Shown piece by piece: positions 15,783 through 24,413 of a stretch of 43,159 bases of DNA (the stretch's first letter is position 1; every line of letters begins with the position of its first letter). Where the stretch lies: the NCBI GenBank assembly GCA_938038785.1, contig CALHTB010000037.1, positions 1 to 43,159 of the forward strand, read 5' to 3'. The stretch is from an uncultured Acidimicrobiales bacterium. GTDB taxonomy: Bacteria; Actinomycetota; Acidimicrobiia; Acidimicrobiales; SHLQ01. The notes beneath the pieces are model-generated. The model saw only the letters and a list, made by a program, of their open reading frames with translations. It searched no databases and was not told the origin of the DNA. Both the position numbers and the translations under genes were made by a program.

Positions 15783-16598
15783 CTATTGCACCTGCAAGAT
15801 GGTGTCGCCGACGCGGATTTGATCGCCTGCCGACAGTGCTTCGGCAGCATCAGCGGTCACTCGAACCGACTCTCCTGACGCACGAATGACCCAGCTACCG
15901 TTGTGCGATCCTCGATCGGCCAACGCGATTCCTTGCTCGGTGGGCAGTACGAGAGCATGAAGCCGAGAGACCGCCGGGTCGCCAAGGATTAGCGGCTCGA
16001 GCGTCTCATCGAAGTCAGGGTGTGAATACGGCCAACGCCCGATGACCAGACCGTTGCCAATCATGATGCTCTGGCCGTCGAGCTCGAGGTGTAGCTCGCT
16101 GTTCGGAAGGCCGATGTCGGTGTCTCGCGGGCCAGCGGTTCCCCACCCTCGATGCATATGGAGGCGAAGCCCGCTCGCACGCACGACGCCTTCGACCAAC
16201 ATGCCCGACGCATCCTCAGCATCATCGTTCACCACAAGACTCGAGATCATCCCCACCGTCACCGTCTCGCTCGTGGTGCCGAGGTCGAGCCGATGCGTTG
16301 CATCGTTCGCCGCTTCGGTGACGTCGAGACCGGCAAGGTCGTGGCTCATGAGTCGAACTGACGATTCGAGGCTGACGAGCAACATTGCTGGCAGAGGTCG
16401 CCCGGAGTGGATCCACTCGCGAAACGTCGCAAAGCTCTCGTCGATATCGCGTGGGATGAGCAGGGGCTCGATTACGTCATGGGCGATATCGATCGACTCG
16501 GCATTGGGCAAGAAAACGATCCGGTCGTTCTCGCGAGCGAGCCATCCCGTGCCTGCGGTCATCTCCACTAGAACATCCATCGTCCGCGAGTATCGCAC
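15783..16598 (-). CDS. FHA-domain protein
   Basis: A 271-residue protein if GTG 16598 is used; ATG 16580 (MDVLVEMTAG) is an equally good start and removes six residues. The N-terminal 150 residues show no family I recognise. The C-terminal 95 residues are a forkhead-associated domain: GLVIGRWP, then the phosphopeptide-binding loop DPAVSRLHALV (the Ser-Arg-x-His core), the DRGSHNGSWV strand-turn and GDQIRVGDTILQVQ at the very end. It should recognise a phosphothreonine partner. It lies 85 bases upstream of the other FHA gene and starts divergently, about 15-33 bases from the racemase gene. Confidence 0.85.
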   Translation of the reverse strand: MRYSRTMDVLVEMTAGTGWLARENDRIVFLPNAESIDIAHDVIEPLLIPRDIDESFATFREWIHSGRPLPAMLLVSLESSVRLMSHDLAGLDVTEAANDATHRLDLGTTSETVTVGMISSLVVNDDAEDASGMLVEGVVRASGLRLHMHRGWGTAGPRDTDIGLPNSELHLELDGQSIMIGNGLVIGRWPYSHPDFDETLEPLILGDPAVSRLHALVLPTEQGIALADRGSHNGSWVIRASGESVRVTADAAEALSAGDQIRVGDTILQVQ

Positions 16599-16613
16599 AG
16601 GCAGACTCTTGAG

Positions 16614-17300
16614 ATGAAGACAATTGGATTGCTGGGTGGAATGAGCTGGGAATCGTCGGTGCTGTACGAGGAGCTAATCAACACCTCGGTTCGGCATCGA
16701 CTTGGTGGGGTGCACTCGGCCGACCTCATCATTCGAAGCTATGACTTTGCCTCGATCGAGAAATTGCAGGCTGAAGGTGACTGGGACGCAGCTGGCGAAT
16801 TGCTGGCGACCGACGCTGCTCGACTCGTCGCCGCAGGTTCAGAGCTGATCGTGTTGTGCACGAACACCATGCACCGAGTTGCTGATGCCATCGAAGCCGC
16901 AATCGATGTTCCGTTCATTCACCTCGCTGACGCCACCGCGGCCGCGGTGAAGGCCGCCGGACTGACAACAGTTGGGCTCTTGGGCACACGATTCACCATG
17001 AGCGAAAAGTTCTACCGAGACCGCTTGGAATCACATGGGCTCACCGTGCTTGTGCCGAACGAGGACGAGCAGACCATCGTGCACGACATCATCTATGACG
17101 AGCTCGTTAAAGGCGAACTCAACCGCTCTTCACGCGAGGAGTACCTCGACATCATCGATCGATTGGGTAGTCGCGGTGCCGAAGGCGTTATCGCCGGATG
17201 CACCGAGATCGAGCTCCTCGTCACCGCCGACGATGTCTTTGTCCCCTTCTTTGCCACCACTCAGATCCACGCGGAGGCGGCGGTCGAAGCCGCGATGTAG
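16614..17300 (+). CDS. Aspartate/glutamate racemase family protein
   Basis: The 228-residue protein starts MKTIGLLGGMSWESSVLYEE, the standard opening of the aspartate racemase branch (TIGR00035-like). Two catalytic cysteines are in place: C82 in VLCTNTMH and C196 in IAGCTEIELL. These act as the PLP-independent acid/base pair that inverts the alpha carbon. Length is normal for the family. D-aspartate or another D-amino acid is the expected product; substrate choice between Asp, Glu and hydantoin-type compounds is not certain. It is divergent from the FHA gene and convergent with the aldehyde dehydrogenase. Confidence 0.92.
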   Translation: MKTIGLLGGMSWESSVLYEELINTSVRHRLGGVHSADLIIRSYDFASIEKLQAEGDWDAAGELLATDAARLVAAGSELIVLCTNTMHRVADAIEAAIDVPFIHLADATAAAVKAAGLTTVGLLGTRFTMSEKFYRDRLESHGLTVLVPNEDEQTIVHDIIYDELVKGELNRSSREEYLDIIDRLGSRGAEGVIAGCTEIELLVTADDVFVPFFATTQIHAEAAVEAAM

Positions 17301-17308
17301 CGCCGCGG

Positions 17309-18739
17309 TTACCAGTTCGTTGCGATGTATTGCGTTTCGCAGAACTCGTAGATGCCCTCGCTAGCGCCCTCGCGACCAAGACCCGACTGCTTCATTCCTC
17401 CGAAGGGAGCAGCTGGGTCAGAAACGACACCACGGTTCAGGCCAACCATGCCAGCCTCGATCTGCTCGCTGACCCGTAATCCCCGTGCGAGGTCTTGTGT
17501 AAAGACGTAGCCCATGAGACCCATCTCGGTGTCGTTGGCCATGGCGATAGCTTCGTCCTCGTCGGTGAAGGGGATTAGCGGTGCAACCGGGCCGAAGATC
17601 TCCTCACTGCACACCTTGGCGGTGGCTGACACGTTGGTGAGAACGGTCGGTGGGTAGAAGAAACCGGGGCCATCGAGGGGCGCCCCGCCAGTGATGGCGG
17701 TCGCTCCATCAGCAACGGCACTCTGCACCAGCGCGTCGACGCTGTCGCGCGCTTCTTCGTTGATGAGAGGCCCGACCTGGGAGTCGGGGTTGGTTCCCTC
17801 GCCGACGTGCATGGCGGACATAGCGGCGGCCAGCTTCTCACCGAAGGCATCCATCACCGATTCTTCGACGATGAACCGGTTCGCCGCCGTACAGGTTTCG
17901 GCCGAGTGACGCATCTTGGCCGCGATCGCTCCCTCGACTGCAAGGTCGAGGTCAGCGTCGGCAAACACGACGAACGGTGCGTTGCCACCGAGTTCCATCG
18001 CTACCTTCAGCACCCGATCGGCAGCTTGACGCAGCAGGATCTGACCCACCGGTGTGGAACCGGTGAAGGACACCATGCGGACCGCCTTGTGGTTCATCGC
18101 AGCTTGCACCGGCGCTGATGCCGACTTGGTCGTGACCATGTTGACGAGGCCTTTGGGCAGGCCCACCTCGTTCTCGAAGAGGTCGGCGAGCGCCAAAGCG
18201 GTGAGCGGTGTTTCCTTTGCGGGCTTGATGACGACCGCGTTGCCCGCGCCAAGCGCTGGGGCCATCTTGCGGGTGATCATGGCAGCCGGAAAGTTCCATG
18301 GCGTGACCATCAGCACCACGCCGATCGGCGGGTGGTGAACAATCATCTTGGCGGTGCCAGCAGGGTTGGTGCCGACGGTTCCATGCAGACGCACAGTCTC
18401 TTCACTGTTCCAACGGAAGAACTCGGCGGCATAGCCAATCTCACCGAGGGCATCGGCCTTGGGCTTGCCATGCTCGGCAACGATCAGGTCGGCCAGCATT
18501 TCCTTGTTGTCGATCATCACCTGGTAGCAGGAGCGGAGGAGCTCGGCTCGTTGGCGAGGAGCGACCTTGGCCCACTCCTTTTGTGCAGCTGCGGCCGCGT
18601 CGCACGCCGCAACCATGTCATCGGGCGAACCGCACGCGACAGTGGCAACGACCTCGCCATTGGCGGGGTTGAGAACATCGACGGTGTCGCCGTCAGATCC
18701 GCCACGTCGTTCACCGTTGATCACCAGTTGGGTCTGCAT
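17309..18739 (-). CDS. gabD: NAD(P)-dependent succinate-semialdehyde-type dehydrogenase
   Basis: ATG 18739 gives 476 residues (MQTQLVINGERRGG...), in line with GabD. The longer open frame has no extra similarity. Visible motifs are the substrate/cofactor segment LMVTPWNFPAAMITRKMAPA, the Rossmann-like VSFTGSTPVGQ, the general base region KVAMELGGNAPFVVFADAD (Glu in ELGG) and the nucleophile region RHSAETCTAANRF with catalytic Cys. The late EIFGPVAPLIPF and PFGGMKQSGLGREG are standard. The family oxidises succinate semialdehyde to succinate in GABA degradation, although related aldehydes are possible. No GABA transaminase is adjacent. Confidence 0.88.
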   Translation of the reverse strand: MQTQLVINGERRGGSDGDTVDVLNPANGEVVATVACGSPDDMVAACDAAAAAQKEWAKVAPRQRAELLRSCYQVMIDNKEMLADLIVAEHGKPKADALGEIGYAAEFFRWNSEETVRLHGTVGTNPAGTAKMIVHHPPIGVVLMVTPWNFPAAMITRKMAPALGAGNAVVIKPAKETPLTALALADLFENEVGLPKGLVNMVTTKSASAPVQAAMNHKAVRMVSFTGSTPVGQILLRQAADRVLKVAMELGGNAPFVVFADADLDLAVEGAIAAKMRHSAETCTAANRFIVEESVMDAFGEKLAAAMSAMHVGEGTNPDSQVGPLINEEARDSVDALVQSAVADGATAITGGAPLDGPGFFYPPTVLTNVSATAKVCSEEIFGPVAPLIPFTDEDEAIAMANDTEMGLMGYVFTQDLARGLRVSEQIEAGMVGLNRGVVSDPAAPFGGMKQSGLGREGASEGIYEFCETQYIATNW

Positions 18740-18834
18740 CACATTCTCCGAGATTCGTTCGTAACCAAACGAATTGTAGTGGCGGCCCACCGCTCGACAC
18801 GCAGTGAAACACCCCAAGCCCGTAGTGTCGTGGG

Positions 18835-19875
18835 ATGAAGATCTCGATGACCATTACCTATAGCGACGACCCGTTGAAGGCCGTCGCCCACGCTCAGGCC
18901 ATGGAGAAGGCCGGGGTCGATCAAGCATGGGTTGCCGAGGCGTACAGCTTCGACGCAGTGTCGACTTTGGGTTTCCTTGCCGCCAGTACCGAAACCATGG
19001 AGCTCGTGTCGGGAATTCTGCCGGTGTACAGCCGCACTCCGACGCTGATCGCGATGACCGCGGCGACGCTCGACTCGCTGTCGGGTGGACGGTTCGCCCT
19101 CGGGCTCGGAGCTTCTGGTCCTCAGGTCATCGAAGGATGGCACGGCGTTGCTTACAACCGTCCGCTTGGGCGCACGCGCGAGGTCATTGAGGTTTGTCGC
19201 AAAGTCTGGGCTCGCGAACGGCTTGAGCACGATGGCCGCAACTACCAGATGCCCTACATGGGCGAGGGTTCGACCGGCTTGGGCAAGCCGCTGAAGCTGA
19301 TCAACACTCCGATCCGCCAAGACATCCCGGTGTATATCGCGGCCATCGGCGAGAAGAACGTCGAGATGACCGCCGAGATCGCCACTGGATGGATTCCCGT
19401 CTTCTTCCACCCCGAGAAGGCCTACGACGCTTGGGGCGCCTCGCTCGACTCGGGCAAGGCCAAGCGCGACGCTGCGCTCGGCGAACTGCAGATTATCGCC
19501 GGCGGAATGGCAGCGATCACCAACACCGAGGAGGAGGCCGTCGAGATGCGACACTTCGCCCGCCCAAACGCTGCCCTGTACATCGGGGGCATGGGGGCCA
19601 AGTCAAAGAACTTCTACAACACGCTGTTCCGTCGCTACGGTTACGAAGAAGAAGCCGAGCTTGTCCAGGATCTCTACCTGGCTGGCAAGAAGGACGAGGC
19701 TGCGGCTGCAATTCCAGACGAGTTCCTTGCCGCCACCAACCTCGTTGGTACCGAAGGCTTCATCAAGGATCGCCTCGCTGCCTTCAAGGAAGCTGGTGTC
19801 ACGAGCCTCACGCTGCACCCTGCCGGGCAAGATCCGCTGGCGATCGTCTCGCAGATCAAGGAATGGGCGAGCTAG
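18835..19875 (+). CDS. LLM-class F420-dependent oxidoreductase
   Basis: A 346-residue luciferase-like TIM-barrel protein. It starts MKISMTITYSDDPLKAVAHA, has EKAGVDQAWVAEAYSFDAVS, then LVSGILPVYSRTPTLIAMTA and the strongly conserved GGRFALGLGASGPQVIEGWHG, which in F420-dependent members contacts the cofactor. LRGPIYIA-type sequence appears as IPVYIAAIGEKNVEMTAEIA. Members of this branch in actinobacteria use reduced F420 to act on varied substrates; the reaction cannot be read. It is divergent from the aldehyde dehydrogenase with 95 bases between the starts and convergent with the alpha/beta hydrolase. Confidence 0.9.
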   Translation: MKISMTITYSDDPLKAVAHAQAMEKAGVDQAWVAEAYSFDAVSTLGFLAASTETMELVSGILPVYSRTPTLIAMTAATLDSLSGGRFALGLGASGPQVIEGWHGVAYNRPLGRTREVIEVCRKVWARERLEHDGRNYQMPYMGEGSTGLGKPLKLINTPIRQDIPVYIAAIGEKNVEMTAEIATGWIPVFFHPEKAYDAWGASLDSGKAKRDAALGELQIIAGGMAAITNTEEEAVEMRHFARPNAALYIGGMGAKSKNFYNTLFRRYGYEEEAELVQDLYLAGKKDEAAAAIPDEFLAATNLVGTEGFIKDRLAAFKEAGVTSLTLHPAGQDPLAIVSQIKEWAS

Positions 19876-19879
19876 ACGG

Positions 19880-20710
19880 TCACAGGATCGAGTCTCTGAG
19901 GGCTGAGGCTACGGTGACCGGATCTTGCAGAGGTCCGAAGTGCGTCAGCATCGAGAACGTTTGAAGTGATCCGTTCGGTAGATGTTCGGCAACCGCGTCA
20001 GCTAGCTGGGCGGGGAGACCCCCATCGCCGCTCACCGCTACCGTTACCTCAAGTTCGATCTCCTTGAGTAATCCGAGATGAATGCTGCCCGCGTGCGAGA
20101 ACGTGCTGGCCTCACTTTCCGGGGTGCACTTCAAGGTGATCTCATCGCCCAGGTCAGCAAAGCCGTGGGTCACGTAGTCATGGAGCACGTCAGCGCGGAA
20201 CAGCCCGAGCGGAGGCTTTGACGCGTATCGCTGAAGCGCTTCGGCGCTACTCGGAAACGATCGAAGTCGTCCGCGGGCGGCGTTCACGATAGGAGAGCTA
20301 CCTTCTTTGAAGCTGCCGGGCGGCACGATTGGCTCGAATACCATCGCTGATAGAAACGTACCCGGGCGTTGGCGTTCTGCTTCGAGCAAGGCCGCGCCAC
20401 CCATCGAGTGTCCGAATCCGTGCAGCTGGGGAAGTGCGAGATGGTCAACCACCCTCAACAGGTCGTTGGTCAGTCCCGTCCAAGCGAACCCGGTCGCGTC
20501 ATCGGGAGCGTCGCTGTCACCGTGGCCCCGGAAGTCGAAGGCCACAACGTTGAAGGCATCGCGCAGCTCTGTCGCAAGGGCTCGGTAGACCCGCCCGAGG
20601 AAGCCGGTGGCGTGGCACACCAGCAAGGTCGGCTTGTCGCCCGTGTTAGTTTCGAGGTGATGGACTGCGATCTTCCCGGCCTCGCCGTCGATGAACTCGG
20701 TGGTGGTCAT
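19880..20710 (-). CDS. Alpha/beta-hydrolase
   Basis: The start ATG 20710 is chosen because its ATGA overlaps the stop of the upstream NUDIX gene (stop 20707-20709), a classic coupled junction. The protein is then 276 residues. It has the oxyanion-region LLVCHATGFLGRVYR, FDFRGHGDSDAP, the nucleophile elbow GFGHSMGGAALLEAE with Ser in G-H-S-M-G, and a C-terminal catalytic His in MLTHFGPLQDP. Such proteins are cytoplasmic esterases, lipases or C-C hydrolases. The substrate is unknown. Confidence 0.88.
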   Translation of the reverse strand: MTTTEFIDGEAGKIAVHHLETNTGDKPTLLVCHATGFLGRVYRALATELRDAFNVVAFDFRGHGDSDAPDDATGFAWTGLTNDLLRVVDHLALPQLHGFGHSMGGAALLEAERQRPGTFLSAMVFEPIVPPGSFKEGSSPIVNAARGRLRSFPSSAEALQRYASKPPLGLFRADVLHDYVTHGFADLGDEITLKCTPESEASTFSHAGSIHLGLLKEIELEVTVAVSGDGGLPAQLADAVAEHLPNGSLQTFSMLTHFGPLQDPVTVASALRDSIL

Positions 20711-21234
20711 AGGCGTTCGTACATCCAATCCTTTGGCTGGTCTCCGTCGTAGGGCATGGTGCCGTGAAACGCCCGTGCATCATCGTCGAAGACCAACGGC
20801 ACGAAGTAACGATCGCCAGCCCACATCGGAAGGTCGGCGGCCTCGCGAACGGCGACGTCCTCGTCGCATGCCTGAAGAAGGCGTGTGCGCTCGATCCACT
20901 CGAGTGAGCCTTCGTCGTTGCCTGTCGGTGGAGTGCCTGTCCATTTGGTCACGAGAAAGATGAAGCCCATCCAGTCTTCATTCTTTGGTCCAAAGTTGGT
21001 CCAGGTGATCGTGCCGCGCAGTGCAAGCTCGTCGAGGGTGATGTGGGCTTCCTCGTCGAGCTCTCGTCGCACACTGGCAAGCACGCTTTCGTCAGCTTCG
21101 AGCTTCCCGCCGAGTCCGTTGACCTTGCCGAAGTGGTCGTCGTCAGGACGAGCATCGCGTCGGATCATCAATACCCGATCGGTCTCGCGATCCCAGACGT
21201 AGGCAAGGGTCCCAACGATCGGCAAGAACGGCAT
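20707..21234 (-). CDS. NUDIX hydrolase (MutT/8-oxo-dGTP diphosphatase-like)
   Basis: A 175-residue protein carrying the Nudix box GLGGKLEADESVLASVRREL-DEEAHI, which matches GX5EX7REUXEEXGU apart from the final Gly (position occupied by His in EEAHI). The N-terminus IVGTLAYVWDRETDRVLMIRR and WTNFGPKNEDWMGFIFLV are typical of MutT-like and 8-oxo-(d)GTP diphosphatase proteins. It hydrolyses a nucleoside diphosphate linked to another group; a house-cleaning role is likely. It is translationally coupled to the downstream alpha/beta hydrolase by a 4-base overlap. REP-type repeats begin 25 bases upstream of its start. Confidence 0.9.
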   Translation of the reverse strand: MPFLPIVGTLAYVWDRETDRVLMIRRDARPDDDHFGKVNGLGGKLEADESVLASVRRELDEEAHITLDELALRGTITWTNFGPKNEDWMGFIFLVTKWTGTPPTGNDEGSLEWIERTRLLQACDEDVAVREAADLPMWAGDRYFVPLVFDDDARAFHGTMPYDGDQPKDWMYERL

Positions 21235-21258
21235 CGAGCCAACCTACCGGCCGTCTCG

Positions 21259-21346
21259 TACCACGTTCCTATCCGCCAAAACGAACCTGGTACCTATTCG
21301 CAAAAAGGTACCAGGTTCCTTTTTGGTGAAAGGTGCCTGGTACCTC
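21259..21346. repeat. REP-type inverted-repeat cluster upstream of the RAYT gene
   Basis: Four related arms are present. GTACCACGTTCCT occurs at 21259-21271. GAACCTGGTACC (21283-21294) pairs perfectly with GGTACCAGGTTC (21307-21318) around a 12-base loop. AGGTGCCTGGTACC at about 21331-21344 can pair imperfectly with the preceding arm. The arms share the palindromic core GGTACC. A mirror-like set follows the transposase gene. Confidence 0.85.
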
Positions 21347-21425
21347 CTTGTCACACCCGCTCGTTAGGTTTCGTTTGTCGGGTATCCGACAGTCACTTCC
21401 CCCTATCGCAATCTCCGAATGGAAA

Positions 21426-22073
21426 ATGACTGTGCCCAGACCACTCCGAATCCAGTACCCAGGCGCGTGGTATCACGTCGTCAATCGAGGGGCGAGCAAG
21501 TGCTTAATCTTCCTCGACACAAATGACCGAGTTGTATTCCTCGAAATTCTCGCAATGGCATCACAACGCTGCGGAGCCGAGGTCCACGCGTATTGCTTGA
21601 TGGGAAATCACTACCACCTGCTCATCCATACCCCTCGCGGGAACCTAAGTCAGATGATGCACCTTGTAGGGCTGCACTACTCCCGCTATTTCAACGACAA
21701 ATACCGAAAGGATGGTCGACTTTGCAAGGACCGGTACTACCCGATCCTCATTGACTCCGATCGCTACCTTCTCGCTGTTTCTCGCTATATCCACCGCAAC
21801 CCGACTGCCTTTGGGGTCGACTCACTGGCTGGCTACTTCTGGTCGAGCTACGGCGCGTACCTCGGTCTTCGACGACCTCAAGACTGGTTACATACGGACT
21901 TCACGCTTGAGGTCAGTGGTGGCGTACTTGAATACGAACGACTCGTGGAAAGCGTGCTCCCATCAGAAGTCGATAGCTGGTACGAAGCCGGCCGTCTGCC
22001 GTTGGTGCTTGGATCGCCTGACTTCAGGCAGGCCGCAGTCCTGCGTGCCGACGTCGAAAATGCGGCTAGCTGA
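21426..22073 (+). CDS. REP-associated tyrosine transposase (RAYT, Y1_Tnp)
   Basis: A 215-residue protein from ATG 21426 (MTVPRPLRIQYPGAWYHVVN). It has the Y1 HUH transposase features: AYCLMGNHYHLLIHTP with metal-binding H62-Y-H64, and SRYIHRNP with the catalytic Tyr121. The flanking IHRNPT, FWSSYGAYLG and a C-terminal basic/helical part are typical of the RAYT branch, which differs from mobile IS200/IS605 in being a single-copy domesticated enzyme that binds REP sequences. It is bracketed by REP-like inverted repeats on both sides, with the downstream set starting at the stop codon. The likely role is nicking or moving REP elements rather than moving itself. Confidence 0.92.
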   Translation: MTVPRPLRIQYPGAWYHVVNRGASKCLIFLDTNDRVVFLEILAMASQRCGAEVHAYCLMGNHYHLLIHTPRGNLSQMMHLVGLHYSRYFNDKYRKDGRLCKDRYYPILIDSDRYLLAVSRYIHRNPTAFGVDSLAGYFWSSYGAYLGLRRPQDWLHTDFTLEVSGGVLEYERLVESVLPSEVDSWYEAGRLPLVLGSPDFRQAAVLRADVENAAS

Positions 22074-22075
22074 CG

Positions 22076-22141
22076 AAAGGAACCTGGTACCTTCGGCGCG
22101 AAAGGTACCAGGTTCCTTTGTGGGGAAAGGAGCGTGGTACC
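22076..22141. repeat. REP-type inverted-repeat cluster downstream of the RAYT gene
   Basis: A perfect 16-bp inverted repeat, AAAGGAACCTGGTACC (22076-22091)/GGTACCAGGTTCCTTT (22104-22119) with a 12-base loop, is followed by a third, diverged arm AAAGGAGCGTGGTACC (22126-22141). The set begins directly after the RAYT stop and ends 5 bases before the stop of the convergent HD gene, so it may also act as a terminator for both. Confidence 0.88.
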
Positions 22142-22145
22142 TCGG

Positions 22146-22745
22146 TTAGTTGACGTGGATGTCGGCGGTCATGCCGGCTGGTGCGACGCCTGGGACCTTT
22201 GACTCGCGGGCGAAGAATTCGTTCATCATTGGGATGAAGTCTTCGATGGGCAACGTCGCGTAATCGGGGTCGAAGCAGTTCTGGTCGTAGTTGTGGCAGA
22301 ACTGCACACACGACTCGTAGTACGGATGATCTTTGTAGATGTCGCGGCCATGCGGATCGCCGCCGACATGGTGGAAGTAGTAGTAGCCCTGAAAGAGGCC
22401 ATGATGCTTGATAACCCAATGCGTCTCTTCGTCGAGGTACGGGGCAAGCAGTGCTGCAGCTGTGGCGCTGTGGTTCTCGGGGGCGAACGAATCGCCAACG
22501 TCGTGTAGCAACGCACCGATGACCATGTCGAGCGACTCGTCAGCTCGAAGCGCCCGGGTCGCAGATTGCAGCGAGTGTTGGTATCGGTCGATCTGGTAGC
22601 CGAGCTTAGGGCCCTCCATCAGCTTCAACAGCGTGACCAGGTTCGCGACCATCTCGTTTTGGGTGTGCTCGGTATAGAGGCGGCCGAGCATTTCGTAGTC
22701 CTGTTGAGTGCCGTCAGCCATCTGGGTCCATGAAACCTGTTCCAT
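22146..22745 (-). CDS. HD-domain protein, PhnZ-like
   Basis: ATG 22745 gives 199 residues; six extra codons from a TTG are possible. The core resembles PhnZ-type HD oxygenases: GYQIDRYQHSLQSATRA (PhnZ: LEHSLQCA), GALLHDVGDSFAPENHS with the HD pair, then WVIKHHGLFQGYYYFHHVGG, and a late Asp in CHNYDQNCFD. These His/Asp residues could bind two irons. In the PhnZ lid region the substrate Glu position is Tyr, so the substrate probably differs from 2-amino-1-hydroxyethylphosphonate. A plain phosphohydrolase is the alternative. It is convergent with the RAYT gene and on the same strand as the thiamine transporter, 42 bases after it. Confidence 0.7.
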   Translation of the reverse strand: MEQVSWTQMADGTQQDYEMLGRLYTEHTQNEMVANLVTLLKLMEGPKLGYQIDRYQHSLQSATRALRADESLDMVIGALLHDVGDSFAPENHSATAAALLAPYLDEETHWVIKHHGLFQGYYYFHHVGGDPHGRDIYKDHPYYESCVQFCHNYDQNCFDPDYATLPIEDFIPMMNEFFARESKVPGVAPAGMTADIHVN

Positions 22746-22787
22746 GACTGAACGATCGACCAAAACTGGGTTCAGGTCAAGCCGCAG

Positions 22788-24413
22788 TTACAGGACGCTC
22801 GATCGATCAGCCCGATCAACCACGAGCAGCACAATCGTCGTGACGACCATCAAGACGACGCTCAGCGCCATGGCTTGACCCCGGATGGACTGGCCGGGTT
22901 GGCCGAGCAATCGGGCGATGGCGAGCGGCACGGTCATGTGGTCGGGTCGCCGTCCGACAAACGATGTGGCACCGAACTCGCCGAGTGAGATGGCGAAGGC
23001 AAAGCCGGCACCCACGACGAGGGCCCGCCGAGCGATCGGCAGGTCGATATCGCGCCAGATCTTCGAAGGTGAGGCCCCCATGCTCGCAGCAGCGTCCCGA
23101 AGGCTCGGGTCGATCGAACGCAGCACGGGCACAACCGCACGCGTCACGAACGGAATACCGATGAGCGCTTGCGCAAGCGGAATGATGAACCACGATTGGC
23201 GAAGATCGAGCCACCCCGAGTCAAACGTGATCAAGATGCCGAAGCCCAACGTCACCGCTGAGGTTCCCAGCGGCATCAGGTAGGCAATGTCGAGAAGTGT
23301 TGCCGCCTTGGATCTGCCGTACACGATCGCAAGTGAGGCCCATCCTCCAAACACCGTCGCGATCGTGGATGCGACCAGGGCGAAACCGAGCGAGTTGATA
23401 ATGGCCCGCTGCGGTGTGACCGTGAGAAAGGGCGGACGCTCGGTGAGCGCTTGGTAGTTGGCTAGGCCCACTCCATCGCCGGTGCGAAGCGATTGCTCGA
23501 TGAGGATCACGATTGGCACGAACAGCAAGGCGAGGGTTGCGAGAACCGTGAACGGTGCAACCAACCGGACCCACCCCGACGCCGGGAGCAGCCGGTCGCC
23601 GAGCCGATCGGACTGATCGAGGCGGCCGCGGAGCCGAAGGTTGAACCACACCAACGTCACCACGGCCAGCAGCTGCAGGATCGACAGGGCGGCCGCGGTC
23701 GCGAAGTCGGTGCGGCTGATCGCATAGCGGAAGATCTCGGTCTCGATCGTTCGCTGTCGGGCGCCACCGAGGATCAACACCACCCCGAACGACGTGAACG
23801 TGAACAGGAACACGATCGAAGTAGCCGCCAGAATCGATGGACGGAGCCGGCGCAGGGTGATGCGCGAGAAACTCTGCCATGGCGAGCTACCAAGCGTTCG
23901 TGCTGCGTGTTCGTCATCGCGCGACAGTTGGCGCCAATACCCGCCGACCGTCCGCACGACCACCGCTACGTTGAAGAATACGTGGGCAGCCAGAATCGCA
24001 AAGACCGACTTGTTCAACGCGAACGGCCCCTCTGTCAGGTTCAGCCTGTCGCCGGTAGCAAGAAAGGCGCCAGCGACCACAACCGTTGGCAACACGAAGG
24101 GGATGGTGACCAGCGCGTTGACCAGGCGCCGACCCCGGAAGGAGACGTTGGCGACCACTGCGGTAAGCGGCAGCGCAACGACGAGCGTGAGGGCGGTCGA
24201 CAAAACCGCCTGCCACAGCGTGAACCACAGCACGTTTCGAAGCGACGATGATGTGGCAATGTCGGTGAGGGCTCCGGGATCGTCGCCCAAGCCACGCCAT
24301 AGAAGCTGCAGAACCGGCCAGCCGAAGAAGACCGCGAGAAAGACCGCCGGACCGACAAGAAAGCCGGTCCGGCGAAATCGACTGTTTCCTAGCTGGTCAC
24401 GATGGCGTTCCAC
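22788..24413 (-). CDS. thiP: Thiamine ABC transporter permease (ThiP-like)
   Basis: A 541-residue, roughly twelve-helix permease made of two homologous halves, as in ThiP and the iron(III) permease FbpB. Each half has the cytoplasmic EAA loop that docks the ATPase: DDEHAARTLGSSPWQSFSRI in the first half and LRDAAASMGASPSKIWRDID in the second. Its start overlaps the end of the binding-protein gene by 25 bases, so the two are coupled. The TPP riboswitch upstream of the pair makes thiamine the best substrate call. The partner ATPase (ThiQ) is not adjacent: the next gene downstream is the HD protein. Confidence 0.88.
   Translation of the reverse strand: MERHRDQLGNSRFRRTGFLVGPAVFLAVFFGWPVLQLLWRGLGDDPGALTDIATSSSLRNVLWFTLWQAVLSTALTLVVALPLTAVVANVSFRGRRLVNALVTIPFVLPTVVVAGAFLATGDRLNLTEGPFALNKSVFAILAAHVFFNVAVVVRTVGGYWRQLSRDDEHAARTLGSSPWQSFSRITLRRLRPSILAATSIVFLFTFTSFGVVLILGGARQRTIETEIFRYAISRTDFATAAALSILQLLAVVTLVWFNLRLRGRLDQSDRLGDRLLPASGWVRLVAPFTVLATLALLFVPIVILIEQSLRTGDGVGLANYQALTERPPFLTVTPQRAIINSLGFALVASTIATVFGGWASLAIVYGRSKAATLLDIAYLMPLGTSAVTLGFGILITFDSGWLDLRQSWFIIPLAQALIGIPFVTRAVVPVLRSIDPSLRDAAASMGASPSKIWRDIDLPIARRALVVGAGFAFAISLGEFGATSFVGRRPDHMTVPLAIARLLGQPGQSIRGQAMALSVVLMVVTTIVLLVVDRADRSSVL

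Noticed and set aside
21259..22141. CRISPR array
   Set aside because: The repeats are palindromic REP arms flanking a transposase gene, with no regular spacers.
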